A stretch of 64,000 nucleotides of DNA, from assembly GCA_023213395.1 (NCBI GenBank), contig CM041465.1, forward strand, positions 203,615,741 through 203,679,740, read 5' to 3'. The notes under the pieces were generated by a model, which worked only from the letters and a program-made list of their open reading frames with translations, was not told the origin of the DNA and made no database searches. The DNA comes from Cycas panzhihuaensis. Taxonomy: Eukaryota > Cycadophyta. Numbering within the stretch: position 1 is the stretch's first letter; each line of letters begins with the position of its first letter. Of the stretch, positions 1-10,395 are shown one piece after another. The position numbers were made by a program, and so were the translations under genes.

Positions 1-889
1 TTCTTTAGAAGTATACCCAACCCGAAGAAGAGGTCCCTTCCAACGATTGGCGCCAAACCCAAGGGAATGGAAGGAAACCTAGCAGAAAGTACTTCTATAG
101 ACTCAGGTCTAGGGAATAAAATAGTTATCCCGGAAGAACTTAACTTCGGAACTTATATTGGGAATCATGTTAAACCTTTCTACGGAGACCAGTCGTATGG
201 AACTACACACTTAACTCATTGTGTAGAATATTGGATAGAAAATGATTACTGGGATAAAAACCAATGGAAGATAGATTTGATACTAACCCTAAGGGAAACG
301 GCTTGGTATTGGTACTTAGCCCACCAAGCTACCTTCCAAAATTGGAAAGATTTGTTAACCGCATTTAGAATACGATTCGATTACCCGAATCAATTAACTA
401 TTCCATTATTCCATATAGGTAATAATCCTGAGGAACACATACGTAATCAGAAAAGAAGTGATCCTTTTAGGAATACCAAAAGGAACTTGGGTTAATCACT
501 TTTATCATACCCTAGGAAGAGTTGCAAAAGAATGGTTCTTAGGAAAAGAACCAAATTCGGATATCAATTGGGAAAACTTGAAGGGATCTTTCGTAAAAAC
601 TTTTACATACTCAGCAGAAGGTACGAAAGTCGACAAAATCCTAAAAAATATTAGAAAAATGAGTATAAACCTAGAACAGGGAATTAGAGTAGCAAATGAA
701 GAGAAGGAGGAATCAGAAGAAGAAGACAGTCCAAACTATCCTGCAGAATATATAGAAATAAACATTGGAGAGAGAGAATTAGAACATACTCCTGCCCATC
801 AACTTGGAAACGAAGGTGAAGTTGAAGTGACTAAAGCAAAAATTACTGAAATCAATATAGGAAGTCAACAGGATCCCAAAAAGATACGG
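1..889 (+). pseudogene. GyA protease-RT linker with gag-like segment
   Basis: The reading frame is open from the first bases and contains DSGLGNKI and HVKPFYG, which align with the linker after the protease of GyD (near 49050-48950 on the minus strand). It is then followed by two tryptophan-rich stretches, around 300-370 (AWYWYLAHQ, NWKDLL) and 500-600 (AKEWFLGKE, INWENLKGSF). These resemble the conserved core of retrotransposon gag proteins but lie between protease and RT. A frameshift separates the two stretches near 458-495. The acidic tail (EEKEESEEED, about 700-735) leads into the RT lead-in YRDVFAWSYKDLKG at about 945-990. Function of the insert is unknown. Confidence 0.6.
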
Positions 890-1859
890 ATCAGAGACTA
901 TTGGGATAATCAGATGATAGCAAAAGCTCAGCAATTGTTTGAAGAGTACCGTGATGTATTCGCATGGTCATATAAGGATCTGAAAGGGATTCCCCCCGAA
1001 ATTGGGATGCATCACATTGATCTAATAGAAGAAGCGAAACCAGTAAAGCAAAGGCCATATAGAATGAATCCCAAATACAAAGAAAAGGTGAAAACGGAAT
1101 TAGATAAGATGTTGGAAGTTGGGTATATTTATGAGATTGATTACAGCGATTGGGTGAGCCCTGTGGTAGTAGTTCCAAAGAAGAATGGAAAAATACGTGT
1201 CTGTGTGGATTACAGACAATTGAACAAAGTAAAAAAAGGACCCCTTTCCATTACCCTTCACAGAAGACATTCTGGAAACTGTGGGAGGGAATGAAGTATA
1301 TTCTTTCACTAATGGGTTCAGCGGATACAACTAAGTACAGATTGCTTCGGAAGATCAAGCCAAAACCACATTCGTTACCGAATAGGGGACATACGCCTAC
1401 AGAGTGATGTCGTTTGGATTGACAAATGCTCCAGCTACATTCCAGAGAATAGTAATCAACATATTTCGGAAGATGATTAAAGACAAAGTGGTGATATTTT
1501 TGGATGATTGGACCTTATACGAGCTGATAAAAAATCATATGGAAAACTTGAAAGAAATGCTACAAACGTGTCGTGAAAGTAAGTTGTGTCTAAACCCAGA
1601 AAAATGTATCTTTTTGGTACCCTTCGGGAATTTATTGGGGCATATCGTTAGCAAAGAAGGATTGCTAATAGATCTAGCCAAAGTTTCTGTAATTTTGCAT
1701 TTTTCGATACTGCTTACGAGGAAGCAGTTGAAAGGTTTTTTGGGATTGACGGGATATTATAGAAAATTTATCAGAGGATATGCATACATATCAGGACCTT
1801 TAGAGGAACTATTGAGGAAAAATATTGAATGGGAATGGATGACGACCCGGTAATGCATT
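890..1859 (+). pseudogene. GyA reverse transcriptase (broken)
   Basis: Ty3/gypsy RT. Seen in order: lead-in DVFAWSYKDLKG, KQRPYRMNPKY, WVSPVVVVPKKNGKIRVCVD (fingers/palm), VMSFGLTNAPATFQ at about 1401-1440, catalytic FLDD at about 1500 (the family has YVDD/FLDD), and the connection GYYRKFIRGYAYISGP at about 1755-1800. Breaks: a frameshift in an A run near 1233, stop codons near 1335 and 1383 where the family has Q and W-type codons, and another frameshift near 1850. Not translatable as one protein. Confidence 0.92.
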
Positions 1860-2403
1860 CGAAACTCTGAAGAAAGCCATTGTATCAGCACCTATATTAC
1901 GATTTCCTAATTGGACAAAAACTTTCCATGTGCATGTGGACGCTTCGCTATACACTATTGGATGCGTATTAGCTCAACCAAGTGATGACAAGATAGATTA
2001 TCCAATGTATTTTGCAAGTCGAAAACTTAAAAAAGCCGAGCAGAACTATACTACGACAGAAAGAGAAGCACTCCGAATGGTGTACGCATTGCAGAAATTT
2101 TGACATTACTTACTAGCAAATCCATTCATATTCTTTGTAGATCATCAAGCGCTCATGTACCTCGTGAATAAACCAATAATGAAGGGTCGAATCAGCAGGT
2201 GGCTGATGTTATTTCAAGAGTTTTCTTTCAAAATTATTGTAAAACAGAGGAAAGCTCATATTATTCCAGACCAATTATCAAGGATTCCAAATGGAGAAAG
2301 AGCTACGGGAATACCAGATGATTTTCCAGATGCAACATTGTTCAACGTGGAAGCAGTTTCAACAGACTGGTATGAGGGGATACCAGAATATTTGGCGACC
2401 TAA
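1860..2403 (+). pseudogene. GyA RNase H domain (broken)
   Basis: Gypsy-type RNase H following RT. It begins with the alignment AFETLKKAI, then ILRFPNW, the first acidic residue in HVDAS (about 1935), the segment YFASRKLKKAEQNY and TTEREAL (catalytic E), and FVDHQALMYLVNK (about 2135-2170). One TGA interrupts it at 2101 (KF-stop-HYLL). The C-terminal part is open from 2155 to 2403 and contains RISRWLMLFQEF, typical of plant Ty3/gypsy. Confidence 0.88.
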
Positions 2404-3612
2404 GAAGTAGCACTAGAATTGGATCGTACAGAACGGCGAAATTTTATTAGAAAAGCTGCACCATACCAATTGATCAGTGGAGAATTGTACAAACTAGGAC
2501 CTGATGATGTGTTACGACGATGCGTTCGACCTCATGAGATCAATCAGCTCATGAGCCAAGCGCACGAGGGTGTAGCAGGAGGACATATGGGGAAGTTGGC
2601 AACGTGGAGAAAGATCTTGATGTCCGGATTCTGGTGGCCGACGATGTTCGAGGATGTAAAGAAATGGATACGAGCATGCGACTATTGTCAATGGGTTAGA
2701 AAACCTAATCGGTAGGATTTCCAACCATTACACCCAATTTTACCATTAGCACCATTCGAGAAATGGGGACTCGACTTTGTGGGACCAATCAAACCAGCCG
2801 CTTGGAGATCTAAAGCCCGATATATCCTAGTCGCAACTGATTATATGACAAAATGGTTGGAAGCGAGAGCATTAAAGACAACAGATTCAGAGAGTATAGC
2901 CAGATTCTTGTATGAAGTGATTATCACATGATTTGGGCGCCCTCTAGAGATCGTCAGCGACCAAGGTGCCCATTTCCTGAACCAGACCATAGAAGTGTTG
3001 ACATCTACTTTCATGATCAGCCATCGGAAATCAACACCATATTACCCATGAGCGAATGGGCAAACAGAAAGTTCAAACAAGATTATTGAGAATTGTTTAC
3101 AGAAGATATGCGATGTGGGACGATCCGATCAAGGAGAAACTACCGTCGGTATTATGGGCATTCAGAACAACTTACAAAAGATCGATTGGACAAACTCCAT
3201 TCCAGTTAGTTTATGGAACGGAAGTTATTCTTCCGATTGAATTTGAGATACCAAGCTTGAGAATCGCTATGCAATGCCGCTTGGACGATTTCCAATCCCT
3301 ACGACAACGATTGGAAGAACTGATATAGCTAGAGGAAAAAAGACACATGGCGAAGTGGTTGCAAAATATAGAGAAAAAACGACAAAAGGCAAGGCACGAT
3401 CGACATCTGCGAACGCCACAATTCAGGGAAGGAGACCAAGTGTTACTTTACGACAGCAAATTCAGGATGCACCCCGGCAAACTCAAGATGTAGTAGTTGC
3501 GACCTTACATCGCGGAAAAAATCTTCGACAATGGATCAGTGCAGTTATGAGAAATTGATGGGCCATTGCTACCAACACGGGTAAATGGTAGCAGGTTAAA
3601 ACCATACATGCA
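2404..3612 (+). pseudogene. GyA integrase (zinc-binding, core, C-terminal domains; broken)
   Basis: The zinc-binding domain is open at 2419-2715 with HEGVAGGHMG and CDYCQ (HHCC). The catalytic core follows: WGLDFVGPI (first D, about 2770), EIVSDQGAHF (second D, about 2950) and NGQTESSNK (E, about 3060), so all three catalytic residues are still encoded. TGA stops fall at about 2929 and 3049, both where close relatives have CGA-type codons, and a TAG at 2713. The frame shifts near 3100, after which LPSVLWAFRTTYKRS and GQTPFQLVYGTE are read. A C-terminal domain follows (EGDQVLLYDSKF, about 3430) with further stops. The end of pol is about 3600. Confidence 0.9.
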
Positions 3613-4216
3613 GTAGGCAAGTTACCAGCCGGATCAGCTGGTTGTACCATAACGTGTTGCATGAATTGAGGCAGAATGGTTGCCTTGATACCGAAACATG
3701 ATCCAGTTCGGTATGGATACAAAAAAAAAAAAAAAAATGGAAAAAATAGAAAAAACAACCGTAACTCATCACATACATAAGCAATAGCATGATGATTATA
3801 AACTGGAAAAAAAAAAAAAAAATTCAGAGGAAAATTCAGAAGCATACAAGCAAAATATATTTTACGTACCAAAAAGGTATGCTACTGTGCACGATAGCTA
3901 AAAAGTGACCAAATTACAAAAATTACACTATATGAACCAGGGAAACACAGTCCAGTACGCATAGTTCAAAAAATTGAATAAAATTATACTATATGTACTT
4001 GAAAAGTACGCAGTTGGGCACACACAGTGTAAAGTAAGCCTAAGTTATCCGGTTACATTAAACGTACCTGAAAAGTACATAGTTAGGTACGCACAGTGTA
4101 AAGGAAGCCTAAGTCACCCAGTTACATCAAATGTACCTAAAAAGTACGTAGTCGAGTACGCACAGTGAAAAGTGAATAACATTATACGTACCAATAAGCA
4201 CGTATAAGACAAAATA
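3613..4216 (+). other. GyA spacer between pol and the extra ORF
   Basis: No coding sequence is supported here. It contains two A runs (about 3720-3737 and 3807-3822) and the string TTCGGTATG followed by CCGTAACTCAT. That pattern recurs in the matching position of GyD (about 48470-48545, minus strand) and GyC (about 19850-19930, minus strand). It is therefore a family-specific non-coding segment. The right part is the 69-bp tandem repeat listed separately. Confidence 0.7.
3995..4170 (+). repeat. 69-bp tandem repeat, about 2.6 copies
   Basis: Copies start at 3995, 4064 and 4133, spacing 69 bp each. Every copy begins GTACCTGAAAAGTAC or a one-base variant, in which two GTAC sites bracket a short spacer, and continues with CACAGTG and CCTAAGT. 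It lies in the non-coding spacer of GyA just before the extra ORF. Confidence 0.9.
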
Positions 4217-5577
4217 GTGAATAAGACAAAATATTACGTACCTACCAGCATTCCCGTGAGGTACGTAGCAGAAAACGACGGACGAATCGACCCCGAATTT
4301 TTCCACCAAGCAGCTGAAGGACACCCGTACGACCCTGGAAGACGGAAAAGTGAATCCGGTACGCATTGCGGCACAATATTTCAAGGAAACTGCAAACCAT
4401 ACGCAAAAGGTACACACGTAGGGTTCCTATTTGCACTCTTTGGTTATTATAGCTATCTCTGGAATTCCATAGCCAATATGAGGATAGCAGGATGCCAAGA
4501 GGCTTTTATACCAAAGCTTAAACAGGAATTACAAGCTTTACCATCTCAATTCCAAACTAAGGTAAGACAAGCAGGATGGGGAGACTACATTTACTGTAAT
4601 CCTATGTATTATGACCCAGAACTCGTGGAACAGATGCTGTTAGCACTAAAAAAAGATAGCAGAAAGGTCAAGATGGATGCAGAGATAATTCACACAATAA
4701 CAAAACTTCCGAATGAAGGGGAAATCCCCCTGGTTACTAAGAGGTTAGAAGTCGACCGCGAAATGTGGTTAAGAGAGCTATGCCAAGAAAATACTCAGAT
4801 AATGTCTGGTGGAATTCGTGTGGCAGATATCATAGATGTCAGACTTCAGTGGATAGCGAAAGCTATAAATTCACAATTTTTGTCAAAACGGAAGTATACA
4901 TACATTCCAGGAGGTATGATGCCAGTATTATTAAAAATTCGGGATGGAGAAAAAATGAATTGGTCCGAATTTTTGGCAAAGAAATATAAGGCAAAGAAAT
5001 TAAGGAGATCATGACACATCCTTTTCGACATCCCTCCTTATTATTGGCCATCTTATTTTATCAATGTCCGGAGGTTCAGTTAACAAGAACCACCATTTCT
5101 CCGAGGGAACCTATCATAAAACAGTGGGTGGCAGCATTCCCGGATTCAATTCACAACCCGGAAGCAAAAAGAAGACTTCAAAAACAAATGAATAAGGTAC
5201 TCACCTGGTTGCAAAAAACACCAGGAACACCTATTCCGCATCGGACAAAGCAAGCTGTCCACAAAAGAGGTAAACGGAAGAAAGGTGAGGAGGAATCAGG
5301 GGAGGAGGAAGAAGAAGCAGAAGCTTTCTGGGAATAATGGGAAGACTTCCCTCCGCCAATGGAAGCAGGTGAAGCCCCAGCACCTCCCACACCAAATAAT
5401 AAATCAGGACATATCATTCAGCTTATTCAAGAAATGGAGGAAGGGTACAAAGCCGAGATAGTTGCCCTTCAAGATAAAATTAAGGAAAAAGATGCTATAA
5501 TTGCTACATTAACACAAATTAATGAGATCTTAGCAGCACGAGACTTAGCAGGACAAAGGCAGCAGGAGCAGCCTTGA
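4217..5577 (+). pseudogene. GyA extra ORF downstream of pol (coiled-coil C terminus)
   Basis: Sense-strand ORF between integrase and 3' LTR. Part 1 (4217-5014, 265 codons) contains GWGDYIYCNPMYYDPEL and QWIAKAINSQFLSKRKYTYI. Part 2 reads on in the -1 frame from 5011 (THPFRHPS, YQCPEVQL), passes a lysine/glutamate-rich stretch (KRGKRKKGEEESGEEEEE), a TAA at 5335, then resumes at 5359-5577 with a heptad-like helix (GYKAEIVALQDKIKEKDAI). Homologous sequence exists at the same place in GyC (19260-18100) and, decayed, in GyB (8135-6490), so it is a conserved element gene. I cannot name its function. Weak overall resemblance to the plant transposon-protein domain class (Pfam PF20167 type) is only an impression. 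The coiled coil suggests a structural or oligomerising role. Confidence 0.75.
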
Positions 5578-5580
5578 GAC

Positions 5581-5671
5581 AGCAAGGGGGAGGAATACCC
5601 CAAATTTTAAATTTTTTTTGGAATTTTGTTGAGCAAGGATGCTCAAACCCATACTGTTGACCCGGGATAGA
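5581..5671 (+). promoter_or_regulatory. GyA polypurine tract region and stem-loop before 3' LTR
   Basis: AGCAAGGGGGAGGAAT (5581-5596) is a polypurine tract followed by CCCC. A second short purine stretch GGGATAGA (5664-5671) abuts the LTR. Between them a stem-loop TTGAGCA-AGGA-TGCTCAA spans 5629-5646. The same arrangement is present next to the GyD 3' LTR (stem-loop 48226-48243, minus strand) and in GyC with one arm mismatch. Plus-strand priming from one of the two purine tracts is inferred. Confidence 0.55.
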
Positions 5672-6489
5672 TGTTGGGGTATATTTTGGATCATATGGCT
5701 GTTGGAAGACCAGAGGTAGGCTAGATAACCCTGGATGTGCACGGATCAGACGGAGGTACGCACAAGGCAAAACAGTGGAAAACCAACATTCTGGGTACGT
5801 ATGACAGGTGCGTACTTGGAACGGGTACCCAACACAGATATGTACCATCGACAGAACGAAAATAGACAGAAGTGGTACGCATGACAGTACGGGACCAGTG
5901 GGAGCCTGGGGAGTTGCCAGACGTACGTACGGACATACGGACAGGATTAAGGCATTGGTTAAGGTGTAACCAATGATTAATGAAAAGGTACGCTTGACTG
6001 GAGGGGTACGATTATGATAGACAGTCATAACCCTTCAGCCAAAAAGGTATGAAGAGGCACATTTAAGAAAGCTTGCAAGGACAATTTGGTTAGGGTGAGA
6101 GCCAAATATTCAGGGTACGCAATGGTGCGGATGCCAGTACGTATGACAGCCAATTGGAGTCGTGTATAATGATGAGTACCACACAGTACGCATGTAGCAG
6201 TGTGTATCTTCTTTGGAATGCACAGGAATGCATTCCGACCCTACGTAATCAAACTTATTGCTTAATGGAAAGAAGAGTTACATGGAATTGATATTGTATG
6301 TGTTATATGGCTGAATGTGTACTGAATTCTATGTTATTGCATGATTATGATATTTGGTATGAAGTTAAGAAGGAGTATGTGTACTTTCTGTGATGATATG
6401 TTGACTGTATCCTTAACTAGACTATAATGAGTGCAATTGACAAGTGTGTTTATCTCATAAGTGTAATAAGATAATCTCCCAAGTCAACA
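5672..6489 (+). repeat. GyA 3' LTR (818 bp)
   Basis: Begins TGTTGGGG and ends GTCAACA (TGTTG...CAACA inverted ends). Both ends match the GyC and GyD LTRs: the end motif CTAGACTATA...GACAAGTGT...AAGTCAACA is shared. It is rich in GTACG words (for example near 5754, 5793, 5808, 5876, 5923). It ends directly against GyB sequence. Confidence 0.92.
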
Positions 6490-8135
6490 CTACCTATGGT
6501 GGAATGTTTAAACCCTTCAAAAAATCACATAACATTCCTACATCATAAAGTGCATCTAACTTGGGTAGTGTTGGTATCTCTCCTGAATGTAACTGGGCAA
6601 TTTCTTGACTTAGTTCTTCGTCCAACTTCCAAACACTCTATAGTTTGACATGATATGCTCTCATCTTCTGCCACAACTCCATGCATTATTTGGATTTATC
6701 ATCAGTCTTCAAAATCCAAGCTCTGAGTTGATGGAATACTGGTTGGAGATCCTCTAGGATGTGTTGATCACAATTCTTTTTGAATTTCTCTTATTGCTCT
6801 GTAACTTCATCTATATCGTCTACCCATTTCAATATAAATTCTTTCAAAAACTATAATTTTGATTATGTTTCATGAAGTCACTACTCTAGCTAAACCATAC
6901 ACTACACATCCAATGGTGGCCTCTTAGTTCTGCTTTCTAGCTTTGTCACTAGTTGATGTGTAACCTATGCCAAAAATGAGGTCTTCCACTATGTGACATC
7001 CTATGGGTCACACTCCATTTGATTTAACCTATCCTTTAAAATCCCCTTATATAGTGGAGTATTCCACTTCAATCAACTAGTTCCTCAGTTGATCAATAAT
7101 TTCTTGGCATCGCTTTTCTTGTACCAGTTTCCTCTGCTTTTGTCTTTCTATTTCACTTTCAACTGGTTATTCAATTCGGCGCTCAAGGTGGCTTCCGAGT
7201 TCTCCTTGCATAGGTACTTCACTTTCTCCACTTACTTTTCTTTTTCCTAATATAATTTGCTCTCTCTTTTCTTCATCCTTCTCTTCCATTTCTCGTTTTT
7301 CTTTCTTCTCCTACAAGGTCTCCTCTTCTCGCAATTCCACTTCCTCTATCATAGCCTTACCTACTCTCGGACTAGCTACCTAGTATCGACCAAGGAGCTA
7401 CTTTTTGACCTTCCCCTATGCTTCTGCCCATGCCAGATTTTGGATGCTTCCTTTATTAAATTCTTCAGTCCAGCGAGCAAGAGGTGCCTAACCTTCCTCT
7501 GAAACCGACAGCTGTAATTCGGGACACTGGGTGAAGAGTAAACCTTAAAATAAGGTGACATGATAGAATGTCACTGACTTTGTGGTTTATCAAACGATTT
7601 CTAAGCTCTTAAGAAACTGTTGGGCCATAAATTCTACCCAGCTAAACTGAGTTACTTTTACCACCCGATTTAGCATGCTTCTTAAGTTTGTTGGTACATA
7701 CAAAATTTTTTGGTTCAAGATTACTCTGGTGAAGATAAAATGGGCTAGTCACCATTTTTCTTCCGATTGTATCCCAACAACTTGATACGTCTTGTTCATC
7801 TGCTCCAATCTGCTTTGTGGCTGCATCTCTCAAGATCTACTTATCTCTAGATATTTCTTCTCCTTTGCTGGGTAAGCTAGTTAATGCCGCCACGTTCTCG
7901 ACTGATATGTCTAACATTCTGGGCTGCATGGATAAAATGGTGGTTGTCAAAGATAAAAGTTTTGGAAAAATTGGAAATGTGCCAACGAGAACATATTTAT
8001 TGAATCTAGTTTTGACCATTATCTTTTTCCGTTTATTTACGGATTTCATTTTGATCCATTTGGCTCGAATTATGGAATAATCGTTTTCTCTAAAAACAAT
8101 GTTCTTCTCAATATCTCTAATCTCTGTTATCATGC
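6490..8135 (-). pseudogene. GyB extra ORF downstream of pol (heavily decayed)
   Basis: Open piece at 8133-7837 (98 codons, ENVAALTSLPSKGEEI) and 7833-7642. In the third frame of 7665-7400 the translation FSWVEFMAQQF ... LLFTQCPELQLSVSEEG aligns with MNWSEFLAKKY ... ILFYQCPEVQLT of the GyA extra ORF, with several stops. From about 7260 to 6490 a lysine/glutamate-rich decayed frame can be followed (for example NRKTKAEETGTRKAMPRNY). The rest was displaced by GyA. Confidence 0.6.
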
Positions 8136-8426
8136 TAATTTCTGCTTTGCCCCCATGCCAAGTCTTTTGCTCTGAACCATAAACTGTTGATGCTGATTGG
8201 TGTATTTAAAAAGAATCAAGGAGTTTCTCATAACCGCTACCTGTCTGTGTCGTGGATTTGTTTTCGATTATGTTATCAATTCATGATTATGGTACACTAG
8301 TCCTATCATATTCGTGATGGCGCATTTCCCACCGCCTAATCATGACCATCTCTATTAATGACTCAACCACCATGACGCGACCCATGTACCACAATCATGA
8401 TTTGATAATCGTCGCTCCCCTTTGGG

Positions 8427-9700
8427 TCAAATGTTTTCTTTCTTTCTTTTTTTTTTTTTTTTTAAGCATCTATATAATATCAACCTACTATCGTTGACAA
8501 GTTTTGTCAACAACTTATCATCCAGCTGCTCTAGTCTAATTGCTCTATTTTCATGAATTTGATTGACTTTGTATGGCCCAAGCCAACTAAACTTCATTTT
8601 ACCTGGTTTGATCCTAAATTTGCTATCATACAACAGAACCAAATCATCCTTCTAGTACTGGGGCACTTTTAGATGCCGATCATGCCAAGCTTTCCTTTTG
8701 GTTTTTTCCACCTGTAGCTTCGACATAGCTCTTGCCTATTCTTCATCCAATTTCAATAATTGGATTAGGCGCTAATCGTGAGATTCCTCTTCTCCAAGCC
8801 GTACCTGTGAAGCTACTTGATTGCTTTCCGCTTGAAATTCCATTAGAGCTATTGCTTCCAACCCATGCACCAGTTGGAAAGAAGTATGTTTATGAGGACG
8901 TTTCCTTTTTGTTCTGTCTGCTCACAGAACTGAATGAAGTCTGCCTACCTACTCCATGCATTCTGCACTACAGATCTTCATCAAGGCAATTTTTAAGATT
9001 TTATTGGTGCTTTCCACCTGTCCATTCGCCCTAGGATAATAAGGTGAGGATCTACCATGCTGAATCAAAAATTCTGATGTAAGATGCTTGACAGTTTTAT
9101 TCAAAAAGTTACTACCTTGGTTAGATACAATTTCTAGAGGGCATAAAAAATGTACTATAATGACTTCATACAAAAATCTAGTGGTGTTTTTGGCATCACA
9201 TTGCCTTATGGGCTTCGCCTCTGTCCATTTACTCACAAAATTTGTGGCTACTAGGATATTTCAGGTATTCGTCCTTCTAGCAGGTGGGTTGATCGGGCCT
9301 ACAAAATCTAGCCCCCATTTTTCAAATGGAGCTCTGGCTAGGACTAGGTGCAGTGGTAAATAATTTGATTTGGAGGGCTTACCTATTCATTGATATACAT
9401 CACAGGTTTTAACCCATTTCTCTGCATCCTCAAATAGTGTTGGTCACCATAGGCTAGCTAGTAACACCTTTCTTGTTGTTGCTTCACTCCCTTGGTGAGC
9501 AGATGTTGCACCTTCGTGAGCTTCCTTAAGAACAACTTGCAACTTATGTTCTAGAATGCATCTACTCAGTACTTCATCTGGAAGTAGCTTATAAAGCATA
9601 CCATGTACCAGTTGGAAGGGAAAGGCTTTTCTGATGAAGTTTTTCCTTTTTGTTCTATCCATTCCTCTCGGTGTTTGCCCTATTGTCAAATATTCAACAA
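8427..9700 (-). pseudogene. GyB integrase (broken)
   Basis: Zinc-binding domain at 9689-9444 (HEGATSAHQG). Core: WGLDFVG at about 9330 (first D), then the open piece 9236-8949 with VSNQGSNF and ANGQVESTNK. The second catalytic aspartate of the usual SDQG motif is N here, so the enzyme would be inactive even if translated. C-terminal GPY/F-type domain at 8642-8427 (VLLYDSKFRIKPGKMKFSWL, then GPYKVNQI). Frameshifts separate the pieces. Confidence 0.87.
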
Positions 9701-10395
9701 TTCCCTCATACTAGGAAGGGATGGCTTTGATCGGAAAGAGCTTATGATCAGGGAAATCATCAAGTACTCCTAGTGCTTCTTCTCCTTCTTCAATTCTCGA
9801 AAGTTGGTCTGGCACAACATGTTTCTCTCCTTTCTTCACCACAATTTTGAACATGAACTCTTGGAAGAGCACAAGGCAACGCCTAATTCTTCCCTAAAGA
9901 ATTGGCTTGTTAACTAGATACTGCAAAGCCTAGTGGTCCACAAAGAAAACAAAGGGATTAGCCAATAGATAGTGTTTGAACTTTTGCAAGGCATATACCA
10001 TGCCCAGTCCCTCCCTCTCTATCACTAAATAGTTATATTCGACTAAGGTCAGCTTCATGTTTGCAAAATAAATAGGAAGGTCCACTTTTTCATCCATTGG
10101 CTAGGCCAAGACACATCCAATGGCATGCAACAAGGCATCCACATGAACGTGAAATGGTTTCTCCCAATTGGGAAACCTCAACACCAAGGCTTTGGCTACC
10201 TTTCTCTTCAAAAGGTCAAATGCCAATTTCTATTTCAGCGTCCATTCCCAGGCCACTATTTTCTTCAACAAAACTTCTAAAGGAGGGGCAATTTGGGCAT
10301 GCCCACATATGAATTTGCAGTACTATCCCATCATTCCCAGAAATCCTTTTAAATTTTTGTATTCTATGGTATTGCGAAACTCAAAATAACTGATA
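9701..10395 (-). pseudogene. GyB RNase H domain (decayed)
   Basis: Read on the minus strand, the segment around 9920-9960 encodes the VDHQALQYLVNKPIL-like motif, and around 10050-10090 the FANMKLTLVEYNY-like motif, both characteristic of gypsy RNase H. Several stops and frame changes occur. Position between RT and integrase supports the call. Confidence 0.7.

Larger units (their letters stand above)
1..6489 (+). mobile_element. GyA: Ty3/gypsy LTR retrotransposon, 5' end outside window
   Basis: Plus-strand element entered inside the region between protease and reverse transcriptase. The order RT, RNase H, integrase, extra ORF, 3' LTR is that of Ty3/gypsy. The 3' LTR ends at 6489 with CAACA, and the next bases (from about 6490) belong to GyB in the opposite orientation, so GyA is inserted in GyB. 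Its 5' LTR and target duplication partner (expected ctacc) lie left of the window. The coding region has many stops and frameshifts, so the copy is inactive. The LTR and 3' end are homologous to those of GyC and GyD, which form one family. Confidence 0.93.

Noticed and set aside
48-62. TTGGCGCC-like gypsy primer-binding site near the window start
   Set aside because: The sequence is inside an open frame (PTIGAKPKG) that aligns with the protease-RT linker of GyD, and no LTR end precedes it.
3483-3872. 129-codon minus-strand ORF across the GyA pol end
   Set aside because: It is antisense to integrase and spacer, driven by two A runs that translate as poly-F; no support for a gene.
5011-5014. 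ATGA overlap in the GyA extra ORF as proven coupled translation
   Set aside because: GyC has no ATG at this place and GyB reads it in one frame, so it may be only a lesion; kept as a low-interest finding.
7257-7502. Plus-strand ORF with hydrophobic leader, possible small membrane protein
   Set aside because: It is antisense to the decayed lysine-rich extra ORF of GyB; the F/L-rich translation is the complement of K/E codons.
8410-8425. Polypurine tract AAAGGGGAGCG on the minus strand as the GyB 3' end
   Set aside because: GyB coding-like extra ORF sequence continues beyond it to 6490, so the 3' LTR cannot start there.
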